From Amia ocellicauda (taxonomy: Eukaryota > Chordata > Actinopteri > Amiiformes > Amiidae), in assembly GCF_036373705.1 (NCBI RefSeq), contig NC_089863.1, positions 4,423,444 through 4,487,443 of the forward strand: a stretch of DNA of 64,000 bases. The letters are read 5' to 3'. A program made the translations under genes and the position numbers. The first letter of the stretch is position 1. Every line of letters starts with the position of its first letter. Below are positions 35,035 to 48,390 of this stretch, piece by piece. The notes below the pieces were generated by a model. The model was not told where the DNA came from and did no database searches. It was given only the letters and a program-made list of their open reading frames with translations.

Positions 35035-35676
35035 GTTGATATGAATCTCCATTGATTTATTTCTGTGTTCAACATGTATAATTCATGTATTTATTATTAT
35101 CTTCTCTCTGCATTTATTTTTAATTCTGCCTTGGATTATCCTCCATACATGTCGCACAAATGAATGTACAATGCATTCTGGCCCTTCTCATCACTACAAC
35201 AAGCAAAGGCAAAATATGAAAGAGAACGTGAGTTGAAAAGGTGAGGTGGTGTTTTTCTCTTTATATCTCTATTTACAGAGTAGACGAAATGCAGAGGAGG
35301 AAATATAAATAGAAAAGAAGAAAAAATGTCAACGAAGAACTGTAAATGCACAGAGGGAAATGTGAACATAAAATTGGTATTACATACGGACATACGTTTT
35401 TTCTTAGATCTATGTAAAAATGTAATATTTTATAGCATAGAGCGAAGTAATATGAACTGATACAGAATATTAGATGAAGTCTAAATACATCTGTTTGTTC
35501 AAAACAGAATACACTGTATTGTTCTTGTTGTGAATACATTGGGGTGGATATATTTACGAATGGTATGGTGGTTGTGATCAAGAAGTGAAAAATGACGACC
35601 CCTCGTATGCTTGTGAGGATCTCAGCAGGGCTGTCCTGCGGGCTGAAGACGGGTCTGGTAGCAGATGAAGGAGCTC

Positions 35677-35749
35677 TGGAGAATGCGGGCATCGGTTCCG
35701 CCACCTCTCGCATGCTAAGCGAGCGCTCTACCATCTGAGCTAATTCCCC
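35677..35749 (-). tRNA. tRNA-Ala (AGC), unit 23, T-stem mismatch
   Basis: G53 to A as in unit 18. The AT-rich spacer to its left is the common form, not haplotype C as in unit 18, so the shared damage spans only the tRNA pair and what follows. Confidence 0.85.
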
Positions 35750-35891
35750 GCTGCTTCCTGTGGCAGCACCGCCCTGTGCAGCGCCGGCTGCAGGTTCGCT
35801 CTGAACTTTGCATCCCTTTGGGTTCACTGATACCCTGTTCCAGGACAGAAGAAGCTGTTTCCATCGGATTGCTTGAGTGCGTCCAAACGTG

Positions 35892-35966
35892 GGGCCAGTG
35901 GCGCAATGGATAACGCGTCTGACTACGAATCAGAAGACTGTAGAGGTTCGACTCCTACCTGGCTCG
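35892..35966 (+). tRNA. tRNA-Arg (ACG), unit 23, 2-nt insertion in T arm (possible pseudogene)
   Basis: Same AG insertion as unit 18, 7,947 bp away. Confidence 0.85.
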
Positions 35967-36399
35967 ACAGCATCTACAACCAACTCTCACTGTTTTCTTC
36001 TCATATCTGGCGACCAGCAGCACTACATCATAGTGTGCCTGACCAGGCATGGGAGGACCATCAAAGTCACCGCTACCACACTCCAATCTCATTCCATGAT
36101 GATTATGAAACCAATGCACCAGTGTGACTGAGGTGCAACATACATTCAATGTCTTCATGGCTCCATCTGCTCATTCAATTCAACCTGTACCCGACTGCTG
36201 CCTCTCACCTGAAACGTAGTCAACAGAAATGCGCACTTGTATCACACCTTGTCGACACTGTTAATGTGTCATTGACACCCAATAACCTGACATGTTGCTT
36301 AATCCGTTTAATCTCAATTCTTTCATAATAAGACTCTGTTACAATAAGACACTTCCACAACACTACATTCATTTGAACAGATAATCACTTTTGAATACA

Positions 36400-36625
36400 G
36401 TGTGGAGTAGTGGTTTGGGCTCTGTACCCTGTAGCACAGCACGGTGTGTGCAATCTCTGGTACACTTACTACTCTTGAGCAAGGGACTTTAGCTAGATTG
36501 CACCAGTTAATGCCCACCCATGCCAATGGGTTAAGTGTAAGGAAAACAAAATGTGGTAATATCTCGTTAACATCTGTAAGTCACCCTGGCTATGGTGTCT
36601 GCTAAGAAATCGAATTAAAAAATAC
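36400..36625 (+). mobile_element. tRNA-derived SINE, degraded, unit 23
   Basis: Type B spacer. Confidence 0.78.
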
Positions 36626-37267
36626 GTTGATATGAATCTCCATTGATTTATTTCTGTGTTCAACATGTATAATTCATGTATTTATTATTATCTTCTCTCT
36701 GCATTTATTTTTAATTCTGCCTTGGATTATCCTCCATACATGTCGCACAAATGAATGTACAATGCATTCTGGCCCTTCTCATCACTACAACAAGCAAAGG
36801 CAAAATATGAAAGAGAACGTGAGTTGAAAAGGTGAGGTGGTGTTTTTCTCTTTTTATCTCTATTTACAGAGTAGACGAAATGCAGAGGAGGAAATATAAA
36901 TAGAAAAGAAGAAAAAATGTCAACGAAGAACTGTAAATGCACAGAGGGAAATGTGAACATAAAATTGGTATTACATACGGACATACGTTTTTTCTTAGAT
37001 CTATGTAAAAATGTAATATTTTATAGCATAGAGCGAAGTAATATGAACTGATACAGAATATTAGATGAAGTCTAAATACATCTGTTTGTTCAAAACAGAA
37101 TACACTGTATTGTTCTTGTTGTGAATACATTGGGGTGGATATATTTACGAATGGTATGGTGGTTGTGATCAAGAAGTGAAAAATGATGACCCCTCGTATG
37201 CTTGTGAGGATCTCAGCAGGGCTGTCCTGCGGGCTGACGACGGGTCTGGTAGCAGATGAAGGAGCTC

Positions 37268-37340
37268 TGGAGAATGCGGGCATCGGTCCCGCCACCTCTC
37301 GCATGCTAAGCGAGCGCTCTACCATCTGAGCTAATTCCCC
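37268..37340 (-). tRNA. tRNA-Ala (AGC), unit 24
   Basis: Same 73 nt as the reference. Confidence 0.93.
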
Positions 37341-37482
37341 GCTGCTTCCTGTGGCAGCACCGCCCTGTGCAGCGCCGGCTGCAGGTTCGCTCTGAACTTT
37401 GCATCCCTTTGGGTTCACTGATACCCTGTTCCAGGACAGAAGAAGCTGTTTCCATCGGATTGCTTGAGTGCGTCCAACCGTG

Positions 37483-37555
37483 GGGCCAGTGGCGCAATGG
37501 ATAACGCGTCTGACTACGAATCAGAAGACTGTAGGTTCGACTCCTACCTGGCTCG
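37483..37555 (+). tRNA. tRNA-Arg (ACG), unit 24
   Basis: Same 73 nt as the reference; 5' flank CCAACCGTG like unit 19. Confidence 0.95.
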
Positions 37556-37988
37556 ACAGCATCTACAACCAACTCTCACTGTTTTCTTCTCATATCTGGC
37601 GACCAGCAGCACTACATCATAGTGTGCCTGACCAGGCATGGGAGGACCATCAAAGTCACCGCTACCACACTCCAATCTCATTCCATGATGATTATCAAAC
37701 CATTGCACCAGTGTGACTGAGGTGCAACATACATTCAATGTGTTCATGGCTCCATCTGCTCATTCAATTCAACCTGTACCCGACTGCTGCCTCTCACCTG
37801 AAACGTAGTCAACAGAAATGCGCACTTGTATCACACCTTGTCGACACTGTTAATGTGTCATTGACACCCAATATCCTGACATGTTGCTTAATCCGTTTAA
37901 TCTCAATTCTTTCATAATAAGACTCTGTTACAATAAGACACTTCCACAACACTACATTCATTTGAATAGACAATCACTTTTGAATACA

Positions 37989-38214
37989 GTGTGGAGTAGT
38001 GGTTTGGGCTCTGTACCCTGTAGCACAGCACGGTGTGTGCAATCTCTGGTACACTTACTACTCTTGAGCAAGGGACTTTAGCTAGATTGCACCAGTTAAT
38101 GCCCACCCATGCCAATGGGTTAAGTGTAAGGAAAACAAAATGTGGTAATATCTCGTTAACATCTGTAAGTCACCCTGGCTATGGTGTCTGCTAAGAAATC
38201 GAATTAAAAAATAC
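37989..38214 (+). mobile_element. tRNA-derived SINE, degraded, unit 24
   Basis: Type A spacer. Confidence 0.78.
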
Positions 38215-38856
38215 GTTGATATGAATCTCCATTGATTTATTTCTGTGTTCAACATGTATAATTCATGTATTTATTATTATCTTCTCTCTGCATTTATTTT
38301 TAATTCTGCCTTGGATTATCCTCCATACATGTCGCACAAATGAATGTACAATGCATTCTGGCCCTTCTCATCACTACAACAAGCAAAGGCAAAATATGAA
38401 AGAGAACGTGAGTTGAAAAGGTGAGGTGGTGTTTTTCTCTTTATATCTCTATTTACAGAGTAGACGAAATGCAGAGGAGGAAATATAAATAGAAAAGAAG
38501 AAAAAATGTCAACGAAGAAATGTAAAGGCACAGAATGAAATGTGAACATAAAATTGGTATTACATACGGACATACGTTTTTTCTTAGATCTATGTAAAAA
38601 TGTAATATTTTATAGCATAGAGCGAAGTAATATGAACTGATACAGAATATTAGATGAAGTCTAAATACATCTGTTTGTTCAAAACAGAATACACTGTATT
38701 GTTCTTGTTGTGAATACATTGGGGTGGATATATTTACGAATGGTATGGTGGTTGTGATCAAGAAGTGAAAAATGACGACCCCTCGTATGCTTGTGAGGAT
38801 CTCAGCAGGGCTGTGCTGCGGGCTGAAGACGGGTCTGGTAGCAGATGAAGGAGCTC

Positions 38857-38929
38857 TGGAGAATGCGGGCATCGGTCCCGCCACCTCTCGCATGCTAAGC
38901 GAGCGCTCTACCATCTGAGCTAATTCCCC
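38857..38929 (-). tRNA. tRNA-Ala (AGC), unit 25
   Basis: Same 73 nt as the reference; flank markers of units 21 and 22. Confidence 0.93.
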
Positions 38930-39071
38930 GCTGCTTCCTGTGGCAGCACCGCCCTGTGCAGCGCCGGCTGCAGGTTCGCTCTGAACTTTGCATCCCTTTG
39001 GGTTCACTGATACCCTGTTCCAGGACAGAAGAAGCTGTTTCCATCGGATTGCTTGAGTGCGTCCAAACGTG

Positions 39072-39144
39072 GGGCCAGTGGCGCAATGGATAACGCGTCT
39101 GACTACGAATCAGAAGACTGTAGGTTCGACTCCTACCTGGCTCG
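39072..39144 (+). tRNA. tRNA-Arg (ACG), unit 25
   Basis: Same 73 nt as the reference. Confidence 0.95.
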
Positions 39145-39577
39145 ACAGCATCTACAACCAACTCTCACTGTTTTCTTCTCATATCTGGCGACCAGCAGCA
39201 CTACATCATAGTGTGCCTGACCAGGCATGGGAGGACCATCAAAGTCACCGCTACCACACTCCAATCTCATTCCATGATGATTATCAAACCATTGCACCAG
39301 TGTGACTGAGGTGCAACATACATTCAATGTCTTCATGGCTCCATCTGCTCATTCAATTCAACCTGTACCCGACTGCTGCCTCTCACCTGAAACGTAGTCA
39401 ACAGAAATGCGCACTTGTATCACACCTTGTCGACACTGTTAATGTGTCATTGACACCCAATATCCTGACATGTTGCTTAATCCGTTTAATCTCAATTCTT
39501 TCATAATAAGACTCTGTTACAATAAGACACTTCCACAACACTACATTCATTTGAATAGACAATCACTTTTGAATACA

Positions 39578-39803
39578 GTGTGGAGTAGTGGTTTGGGCTC
39601 TGTACCCTGTAGCACAGCACGGTGTGTGCAATCTCTGGTACACTTACTACTCTTGAGCAAGGGACTTTAGCTAGATTGCACCAGTTAATGCCCACCCATG
39701 CCAATGGGTTAAGTGTAAGGAAAACAAAATGTGGTAATATCTCGTTAACATCTGTAAGTCACCCTGGCTATGGTGTCTGCTAAGAAATCGAATTAAAAAA
39801 TAC
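39578..39803 (+). mobile_element. tRNA-derived SINE, degraded, unit 25
   Basis: Type A spacer. Confidence 0.78.
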
Positions 39804-40445
39804 GTTGATATGAATCTCCATTGATTTATTTCTGTGTTCAACATGTATAATTCATGTATTTATTATTATCTTCTCTCTGCATTTATTTTTAATTCTGCCT
39901 TGGATTATCCTCCATACATGTCGCACAAATGAATGTACAATGCATTCTGGCCCTTCTCATCACTACAACAAGCAAAGGCAAAATATGAAAGAGAACGTGA
40001 GTTGAAAAGGTGAGGTGGTGTTTTTCTCTTTATATCTCTATTTACAGAGTAGACGAAATGCAGAGGAGGAAATATAAATAGAAAAGAAGAAAAAATGTCA
40101 ACGAAGAAATGTAAAGGCACAGAATGAAATGTGAACATAAAATTGGTATTACATACGGACATACGTTTTTTCTTAGATCTATGTAAAAATGTAATATTTT
40201 ATAGCATAGAGCGAAGTAATATGAACTGATACAGAATATTAGATGAAGTCTAAATACATCTGTTTGTTCAAAACAGAATACACTGTATTGTTCTTGTTGT
40301 GAATACATTGGGGTGGATATATTTACGAATGGTATGGTGGTTGTGATCAAGAAGTGAAAAATGACGACCCCTCGTATGCTTGTGAGGATCTCAGCAGGGC
40401 TGTGCTGCGGGCTGAAGACGGGTCTGGTAGCAGATGAAGGAGCTC

Positions 40446-40518
40446 TGGAGAATGCGGGCATCGGTCCCGCCACCTCTCGCATGCTAAGCGAGCGCTCTAC
40501 CATCTGAGCTAATTCCCC
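40446..40518 (-). tRNA. tRNA-Ala (AGC), unit 26
   Basis: Same 73 nt as the reference; flank markers of units 21 and 22. Confidence 0.93.
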
Positions 40519-40660
40519 GCTGCTTCCTGTGGCAGCACCGCCCTGTGCAGCGCCGGCTGCAGGTTCGCTCTGAACTTTGCATCCCTTTGGGTTCACTGAT
40601 ACCCTGTTCCAGGACAGAAGAAGCTGTTTCCATCGGATTGCTTGAGTGCGTCCAAACGTG

Positions 40661-40733
40661 GGGCCAGTGGCGCAATGGATAACGCGTCTGACTACGAATC
40701 AGAAGACTGTAGGTTCGACTCCTACCTGGCTCG
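40661..40733 (+). tRNA. tRNA-Arg (ACG), unit 26
   Basis: Same 73 nt as the reference. 3' spacer returns to CCGGACC. Confidence 0.95.
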
Positions 40734-41166
40734 ACAGCATCTACAACCAACTCTCACTGTTTTCTTCTCATATCTGGCGACCAGCAGCACTACATCATAG
40801 TGTGCCGGACCAGGCATGGGAGGACCATCAAAGTCACCGCTACCACACTCCAATCTCATTCCATGATGATTATCAAACCATTGCACCAGTGTGACTGAGG
40901 TGCAACATACATTCAATGTGTTCATGGCTCCATCTGCTCATTCAATTCAACCTGTACCCGACTGCTGCCTCTCACCTGAAACGTAGTCAACAGAAATGCG
41001 CACTTGTATCACACCTTGTCGACACTGTTAATGTGTCATTGACACCCAATAACCTGACATGTTGCTTAATCCGTTTAATCTCAATTCTTTCATAATAAGA
41101 CTCTGTTACAATAAGACACTTCCACAACACTACATTCATTTGAACAGATAATCACTTTTGAATACA

Positions 41167-41392
41167 GTGTGGAGTAGTGGTTTGGGCTCTGTACCCTGTA
41201 GCACAGCACGGTGTGTGCAATCTCTGGTACACTTACTACTCTTGAGCAAGGGACTTTAGCTAGATTGCACCAGTTAATGCCCACCCATGCCAATGGGTTA
41301 AGTGTAAGGAAAACAAAATGTGGTAATATCTCGTTAACATCTGTAAGTCACCCTGGCTATGGTGTCTGCTAAGAAATCGAATTAAAAAATAC
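41167..41392 (+). mobile_element. tRNA-derived SINE, degraded, unit 26
   Basis: Type B spacer. Confidence 0.78.
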
Positions 41393-42034
41393 GTTGATAT
41401 GAATCTCCATTGATTTATTTCTGTGTTCAACATGTATAATTCATGTATTTATTATTATCTTCTCTCTGCATTTATTTTTAATTCTGCCTTGGATTATCCT
41501 CCATACATGTCGCACAAATGAATGTACAATGCATTCTGGCCCTTCTCATCACTACAACAAGCAAAGGCAAAATATGAAAGAGAACGTGAGTTGAAAAGGT
41601 GAGGTGGTGTTTTTCTCTTTATATCTCTATTTACAGAGTAGACGAAATGCAGAGGAGGAAATATAAATAGAAAAGAAGAAAAAATGTCAACGAAGAACTG
41701 TAAATGCACAGAGGGAAATGTGAACATAAAATTGGTATTACATACGGACATACGTTTTTTCTTAGATCTATGTAAAAATGTAATATTTTATAGCATAGAG
41801 CGAAGTAATATGAACTGATACAGAATATTAGATGAAGTCTAAATACATCTGTTTGTTCAAAACAGAATACACTGTATTGTTCTTGTTGTGAATACATTGG
41901 GGTGGATATATTTACGAATGGTATGGTGGTTGTGATCAAGAAGTGAAAAATGACGACCCCTCGTATGCTTGTGAGGATCTCAGCAGGGCTGTCCTGCGGG
42001 CTGAAGACGGGTCTGGTAGCAGATGAAGGAGCTC

Positions 42035-42107
42035 TGGAGAATGCGGGCATCGGTCCCGCCACCTCTCGCATGCTAAGCGAGCGCTCTACCATCTGAGCTA
42101 ATTCCCC
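42035..42107 (-). tRNA. tRNA-Ala (AGC), unit 27
   Basis: Same 73 nt as the reference. Spacer has GGGTGCACTG, otherwise limited to units 4, 8, 9 and 11. Confidence 0.93.
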
Positions 42108-42249
42108 GCTGCTTCCTGTGGCAGCACCGCCCTGTGCAGCGCCGGCTGCAGGTTCGCTCTGAACTTTGCATCCCTTTGGGTGCACTGATACCCTGTTCCA
42201 GGACAGAAGAAGCTGTTTCCATCGGATTGCTTGAGTGCGTCCAAACGTG

Positions 42250-42322
42250 GGGCCAGTGGCGCAATGGATAACGCGTCTGACTACGAATCAGAAGACTGTA
42301 GGTTCGACTCCTACCTGGCTCG
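42250..42322 (+). tRNA. tRNA-Arg (ACG), unit 27
   Basis: Same 73 nt as the reference. 3' spacer has CAGCAACAC, shared with units 30, 36 and 39. Confidence 0.95.
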
Positions 42323-42755
42323 ACAGCATCTACAACCAACTCTCACTGTTTTCTTCTCATATCTGGCGACCAGCAACACTACATCATAGTGTGCCGGACC
42401 AGGCATGGGAGGACCATCAAAGTCACCGCTACCACACTCCAATCTCATTCCATGATGATTATCAAACCATTGCACCAGTGTGACTGAGGTGCAACATACA
42501 TTCAATGTGTTCATGGCTCCATCTGCTCATTCAATTCAACCTGTACCCGACTGCTGCCTCTCACCTGAAACGTAGTCAACAGAAATGCGCACTTGTATCA
42601 CACCTTGTCGACACTGTTAATGTGTCATTGACACCCAATATCCTGACATGTTGCTTAATCCGTTTAATCTCAATTCTTTCATAATAAGACTCTGTTACAA
42701 TAAGACACTTCCACAACACTACATTCATTTGAATAGACAATCACTTTTGAATACA

Positions 42756-42981
42756 GTGTGGAGTAGTGGTTTGGGCTCTGTACCCTGTAGCACAGCACGG
42801 TGTGTGCAATCTCTGGTACACTTACTACTCTTGAGCAAGGGACTTTAGCTAGATTGCACCAGTTAATGCCCACCCATGCCAATGGGTTAAGTGTAAGGAA
42901 AACAAAATGTGGTAATATCTCGTTAACATCTGTAAGTCACCCTGGCTATGGTGTCTGCTAAGAAATCGAATTAAAAAATAC
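42756..42981 (+). mobile_element. tRNA-derived SINE, degraded, unit 27
   Basis: Type A spacer. Confidence 0.78.
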
Positions 42982-43623
42982 GTTGATATGAATCTCCATT
43001 GATTTATTTCTGTGTTCAACATGTATAATTCATGTATTTATTATTATCTTCTCTCTGCATTTATTTTTAATTCTGCCTTGGATTATCCTCCATACATGTC
43101 GCACAAATGAATGTACAATGCATTCTGGCCCTTCTCATCACTACAACAAGCAAAGGCAAAATATGAAAGAGAACGTGAGTTGAAAAGGTGAGGTGGTGTT
43201 TTTCTCTTTATATCTCTATTTACAGAGTAGACGAAATGCAGAGGAGGAAATATAAATAGAAAAGAAGAAAAAATGTCAACGAAGAACTGTAAAGGCACAG
43301 AGGGAAATGTGAACATAAAATTGGTATTACATACGGACATACGTTTTTTCTTAGATCTATGTAAAAATGTAATATTTTATAGCATAGAGCGAAGTAATAT
43401 GAACTGATACAGAATATTAGATGAAGTCTAAATACATCTGTTTGTTCAAAACAGAATACACTGTATTGTTCTTGTTGTGAATACATTGGGGTGGATATAT
43501 TTACGAATGGTATGGTGGTTGTGATCAAGAAGTGAAAAATGACGACCCCTCGTATGCTTGTGAGGATCTCAGCAGGGCTGTCCTGCGGGCTGAAGACGGG
43601 TCTGGTAGCAGATGAAGGAGCTC

Positions 43624-43696
43624 TGGAGAATGCGGGCATCGGTCCCGCCACCTCTCGCATGCTAAGCGAGCGCTCTACCATCTGAGCTAATTCCCC
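43624..43696 (-). tRNA. tRNA-Ala (AGC), unit 28
   Basis: Same 73 nt as the reference. Confidence 0.93.
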
Positions 43697-43838
43697 GCTG
43701 CTTCCTGTGGCAGCACCGCCCTGTGCAGCGCCGGCTGCAGGTTCGCTCTGAACTTTGCATCCCTTTGGGTTCACTGATACCCTGTTCCAGGACAGAAGAA
43801 GCTGTTTCCATCGGATTGCTTGAGTGCGTCCAAACGTG

Positions 43839-43911
43839 GGGCCAGTGGCGCAATGGATAACGCGTCTGACTACGAATCAGAAGACTGTAGGTTCGACTCC
43901 TACCTGGCTCG
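43839..43911 (+). tRNA. tRNA-Arg (ACG), unit 28
   Basis: Same 73 nt as the reference. Confidence 0.95.
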
Positions 43912-44344
43912 ACAGCATCTACAACCAACTCTCACTGTTTTCTTCTCATATCTGGCGACCAGCAGCACTACATCATAGTGTGCCGGACCAGGCATGGGAG
44001 GACCATCAAAGTCACCGCTACCACACTCCAATCTCATTCCATGATGATTATCAAACCATTGCACCAGTGTGACTGAGGTGCAACATACATTCAATGTGTT
44101 CATGGCTCCATCTGCTCATTCAATTCAACCTGTACCCGACTGCTGCCTCTCACCTGAAACGTAGTCAACAGAAATGCGCACTTGTATCACACCTTGTCGA
44201 CACTGTTAATGTGTCATTGACACCCAATATCCTGACATGTTGCTTAATCCGTTTAATCTCAATTCTTTCATAATAAGACTCTGTTACAATAAGACACTTC
44301 CACAACACTACATTCATTTGAATAGACAATCACTTTTGAATACA

Positions 44345-44570
44345 GTGTGGAGTAGTGGTTTGGGCTCTGTACCCTGTAGCACAGCACGGTGTGTGCAATC
44401 TCTGGTACACTTACTACTCTTGAGCAAGGGACTTTAGCTAGATTGCACCAGTTAATGCCCACCCATACCAATGGGTTAAGTGTAAGGAAAACAAAATGTG
44501 GTAATATCTCGTTAACATCTGTAAGTCACCCTGGCTATGGTGTCTGCTAAGAAATCGAATTAAAAAATAC
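44345..44570 (+). mobile_element. tRNA-derived SINE, degraded, unit 28
   Basis: Type A; private CCCATACCAATGG in the body. Confidence 0.78.
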
Positions 44571-45212
44571 GTTGATATGAATCTCCATTGATTTATTTCT
44601 GTGTTCAACATGTATAATTCATGTATTTATTATTATCTTCTCTCTGCATTTATTTTTAATTCTGCCTTGGATTATCCTCCATACATGTCGCACAAATGAA
44701 TGTACAATGCATTCTGGCCCTTCTCATCACTACAACAAGCAAAGGCAAAATATGAAAGAGAACGTGAGTTGAAAAGGTGAGGTGGTGTTTTTCTCTTTAT
44801 ATCTCTATTTACAGAGTAGACGAAATGCAGAGGAGGAAATATAAATAGAAAAGAAGAAAAAATGTCAACGAAGAACTGTAAATGCACAGAGGGAAATGTG
44901 AACATAAAATTGGTATTACATACGGACATACGATTTTTCTTAGATCTATGTAAAAATGTAATATTTTATAGCATAGAGCGAAGTAATATGAACTGATACA
45001 GAATATTAGATGAAGTCTAAATACATCTGTTTGTTCAAAACAGAATACACTGTATTGTTCTTGTTGTGAATACATTGGGGTGGATATATTTACGAATGGT
45101 ATGGTGGTTGTGATCAAGAAGTGAAAAATGACGACCCCTCGTATGCTTGTGAGGATCTCAGCAGGGCTGTCCTGCGGGCTGAAGACGGGTCTGGTAGCAG
45201 ATGAAGGAGCTC

Positions 45213-45285
45213 TGGAGAATGCGGGCATCGGTCCCGCCACCTCTCGCATGCTAAGCGAGCGCTCTACCATCTGAGCTAATTCCCC
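45213..45285 (-). tRNA. tRNA-Ala (AGC), unit 29
   Basis: Same 73 nt as the reference. Confidence 0.93.
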
Positions 45286-45427
45286 GCTGCTTCCTGTGGC
45301 AGCACCGCCCTGTGCAGCGCCGGCTGCAGGTTCGCTCTGAACTTTGCATCCCTTTGGGTTCACTGATACCCTGTTCCAGGACAGAAGAAGCTGTTTCCAT
45401 CGGATTGCTTGAGTGCGTCCAAACGTG

Positions 45428-45500
45428 GGGCCAGTGGCGCAATGGATAACGCGTCTGACTACGAATCAGAAGACTGTAGGTTCGACTCCTACCTGGCTCG
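45428..45500 (+). tRNA. tRNA-Arg (ACG), unit 29
   Basis: Same 73 nt as the reference. Confidence 0.95.
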
Positions 45501-45933
45501 ACAGCATCTACAACCAACTCTCACTGTTTTCTTCTCATATCTGGCGACCAGCAGCACTACATCATAGTGTGCCGGACCAGGCATGGGAGGACCATCAAAG
45601 TCACCGCTACCACACTCCAATCTCATTCCATGATGATTATCAAACCATTGCACCAGTGTGACTGAGGTGCAACATACATTCAATGTGTTCATGGCTCCAT
45701 CTGCTCATTCAATTCAACCTGTACCCGACTGCTGCCTCTCACCTGAACCGTAGTCAACAGAAATGCGCACTTGTATCACACCTTGTCGACACTGTTAATG
45801 TGTCATTGACACCCAATAACCTGACATGTTGCTTAATCCGTTTAATCTCAATTCTTTCATAATAAGACTCTGTTACAATAAGACACTTCCACAACACTAC
45901 ATTCATTTGAACAGATAATCACTTTTGAATACA

Positions 45934-46159
45934 GTGTGGAGTAGTGGTTTGGGCTCTGTACCCTGTAGCACAGCACGGTGTGTGCAATCTCTGGTACACT
46001 TACTACTCTTGAGCAAGGGACTTTAGCTAGATTGCACCAGTTAATGCCCACCCATGCCAATGGGTTAAGTGTAAGGAAAACAAAATGTGGTAATATCTCG
46101 TTAACATCTGTAAGTCACCCTGGCTATGGTGTCTGCTAAGAAATCGAATTAAAAAATAC
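45934..46159 (+). mobile_element. tRNA-derived SINE, degraded, unit 29
   Basis: Type B spacer. Confidence 0.78.
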
Positions 46160-46801
46160 GTTGATATGAATCTCCATTGATTTATTTCTGTGTTCAACAT
46201 GTATAATTCATGTATTTATTATTATCTTCTCTCTGCATTTATTTTTAATTCTGCCTTGGATTATCCTCCATACATGTCGCACAAATGAATGTACAATGCA
46301 TTCTGGCCCTTCTCATCACTACAACAAGCAAAGGCAAAATATGAAAGAGAACGTGAGTTGAAAAGGTGAGGTGGTGTTTTTCTCTTTATATCTCTATTTA
46401 CAGAGTAGACGAAATGCAGAGGAGGAAATATAAATAGAAAAGAAGAAAAAATGTCAACGAAGAACTGTAAAGGCACAGAGGGAAATGTGAACATAAAATT
46501 GGTATTACATACGGACATACGTTTTTTCTTAGATCTATGTAAAAATGTAATATTTTATAGCATAGAGCGAAGTAATATGAACTGATACAGAATATTAGAT
46601 GAAGTCTAAATACATCTGTTTGTTCAAAACAGAATACACTGTATTGTTCTTGTTGTGAATACATTGGGGTGGATATATTTACGAATGGTATGGTGGTTGT
46701 GATCAAGAAGTGAAAAATGACGACCCCTCGTATGCTTGTGAGGATCTCAGCAGGGCTGTCCTGCGGGCTGAAGACGGGTCTGGTAGCAGATGAAGGAGCT
46801 C

Positions 46802-46874
46802 TGGAGAATGCGGGCATCGGTCCCGCCACCTCTCGCATGCTAAGCGAGCGCTCTACCATCTGAGCTAATTCCCC
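46802..46874 (-). tRNA. tRNA-Ala (AGC), unit 30
   Basis: Same 73 nt as the reference. Confidence 0.93.
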
Positions 46875-47016
46875 GCTGCTTCCTGTGGCAGCACCGCCCT
46901 GTGCAGCGCCGGCTGCAGGTTCGCTCTGAACTTTGCATCCCTTTGGGTTCACTGATACCCTGTTCCAGGACAGAAGAAGCTGTTTCCATCGGATTGCTTG
47001 AGTGCGTCCAAACGTG

Positions 47017-47089
47017 GGGCCAGTGGCGCAATGGATAACGCGTCTGACTACGAATCAGAAGACTGTAGGTTCGACTCCTACCTGGCTCG
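47017..47089 (+). tRNA. tRNA-Arg (ACG), unit 30
   Basis: Same 73 nt as the reference; CAGCAACAC and CCTGACC in the 3' spacer. Confidence 0.95.
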
Positions 47090-47522
47090 ACAGCATCTAC
47101 AACCAACTCTCACTGTTTTCTTCTCATATCTGGCGACCAGCAACACTACATCATAGTGTGCCTGACCAGGCATGGGAGGACCATCAAAGTCACCGCTACC
47201 ACACTCCAATCTCATTCCATGATGATTATCAAACCATTGCACCAGTGTGACTGAGGTGCAACATACATTCAATGTGTTCATGGCTCCATCTGCTCATTCA
47301 ATTCAACCTGTACCCGACTGCTGCCTCTCACCTGAAACGTAGTCAACAGAAATGCGCACTTGTATCACACCTTGTCGACACTGTTAATGTGTCATTGACA
47401 CCCAATATCCTGACATGTTGCTTAATCCGTTTAATCTCAATTCTTTCATAATAAGACTCTGTTACAATAAGACACTTCCACAACACTACATTCATTTGAA
47501 TAGACAATCACTTTTGAATACA

Positions 47523-47748
47523 GTGTGGAGTAGTGGTTTGGGCTCTGTACCCTGTAGCACAGCACGGTGTGTGCAATCTCTGGTACACTTACTACTCTTG
47601 AGCAAGGGACTTTAGCTAGATTGCACCAGTTAATGCCCACCCATGCCAATGGGTTAAGTGTAAGGAAAACAAAATGTGGTAATATCTCGTTAACATCTGT
47701 AAGTCACCCTGGCTATGGTGTCTGCTAAGAAATCGAATTAAAAAATAC
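47523..47748 (+). mobile_element. tRNA-derived SINE, degraded, unit 30
   Basis: Type A spacer. Confidence 0.78.
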
Positions 47749-48390
47749 GTTGATATGAATCTCCATTGATTTATTTCTGTGTTCAACATGTATAATTCAT
47801 GTATTTATTATTATCTTCTCTCTGCATTTATTTTTAATTCTGCCTTGGATTATCCTCCATACATGTCGCACAAATGAATGTACAATGCATTCTGGCCCTT
47901 CTCATCACTACAACAAGCAAAGGCAAAATATGAAAGAGAACGTGAGTTGAAAAGGTGAGGTGGTGTTTTTCTCTTTATATCTCTATTTACAGAGTAGACG
48001 AAATGCAGAGGAGGAAATATAAATAGAAAAGAAGAAAAAATGTCAACGAAGAACTGTAAAGGCACAGAGGGAAATGTGAACATAAAATTGGTATTACATA
48101 CGGACATACGTTTTTTCTTAGATCTATGTAAAAATGTAATATTTTATAGCATAGAGCGAAGTAATATGAACTGATACAGAATATTAGATGAAGTCTAAAT
48201 ACATCTGTTTGTTCAAAACAGAATACACTGTATTGTTCTTGTTGTGAATACATTGGGGTGGATATATTTACGAATGGTATGGTGGTTGTGATCAAGAAGT
48301 GAAAAATGACGACCCCTCGTATGCTTGTGAGGATCTCAGCAGGGCTGTCCTGCGGGCTGAAGACGGGTCTGGTAGCAGATGAAGGAGCTC

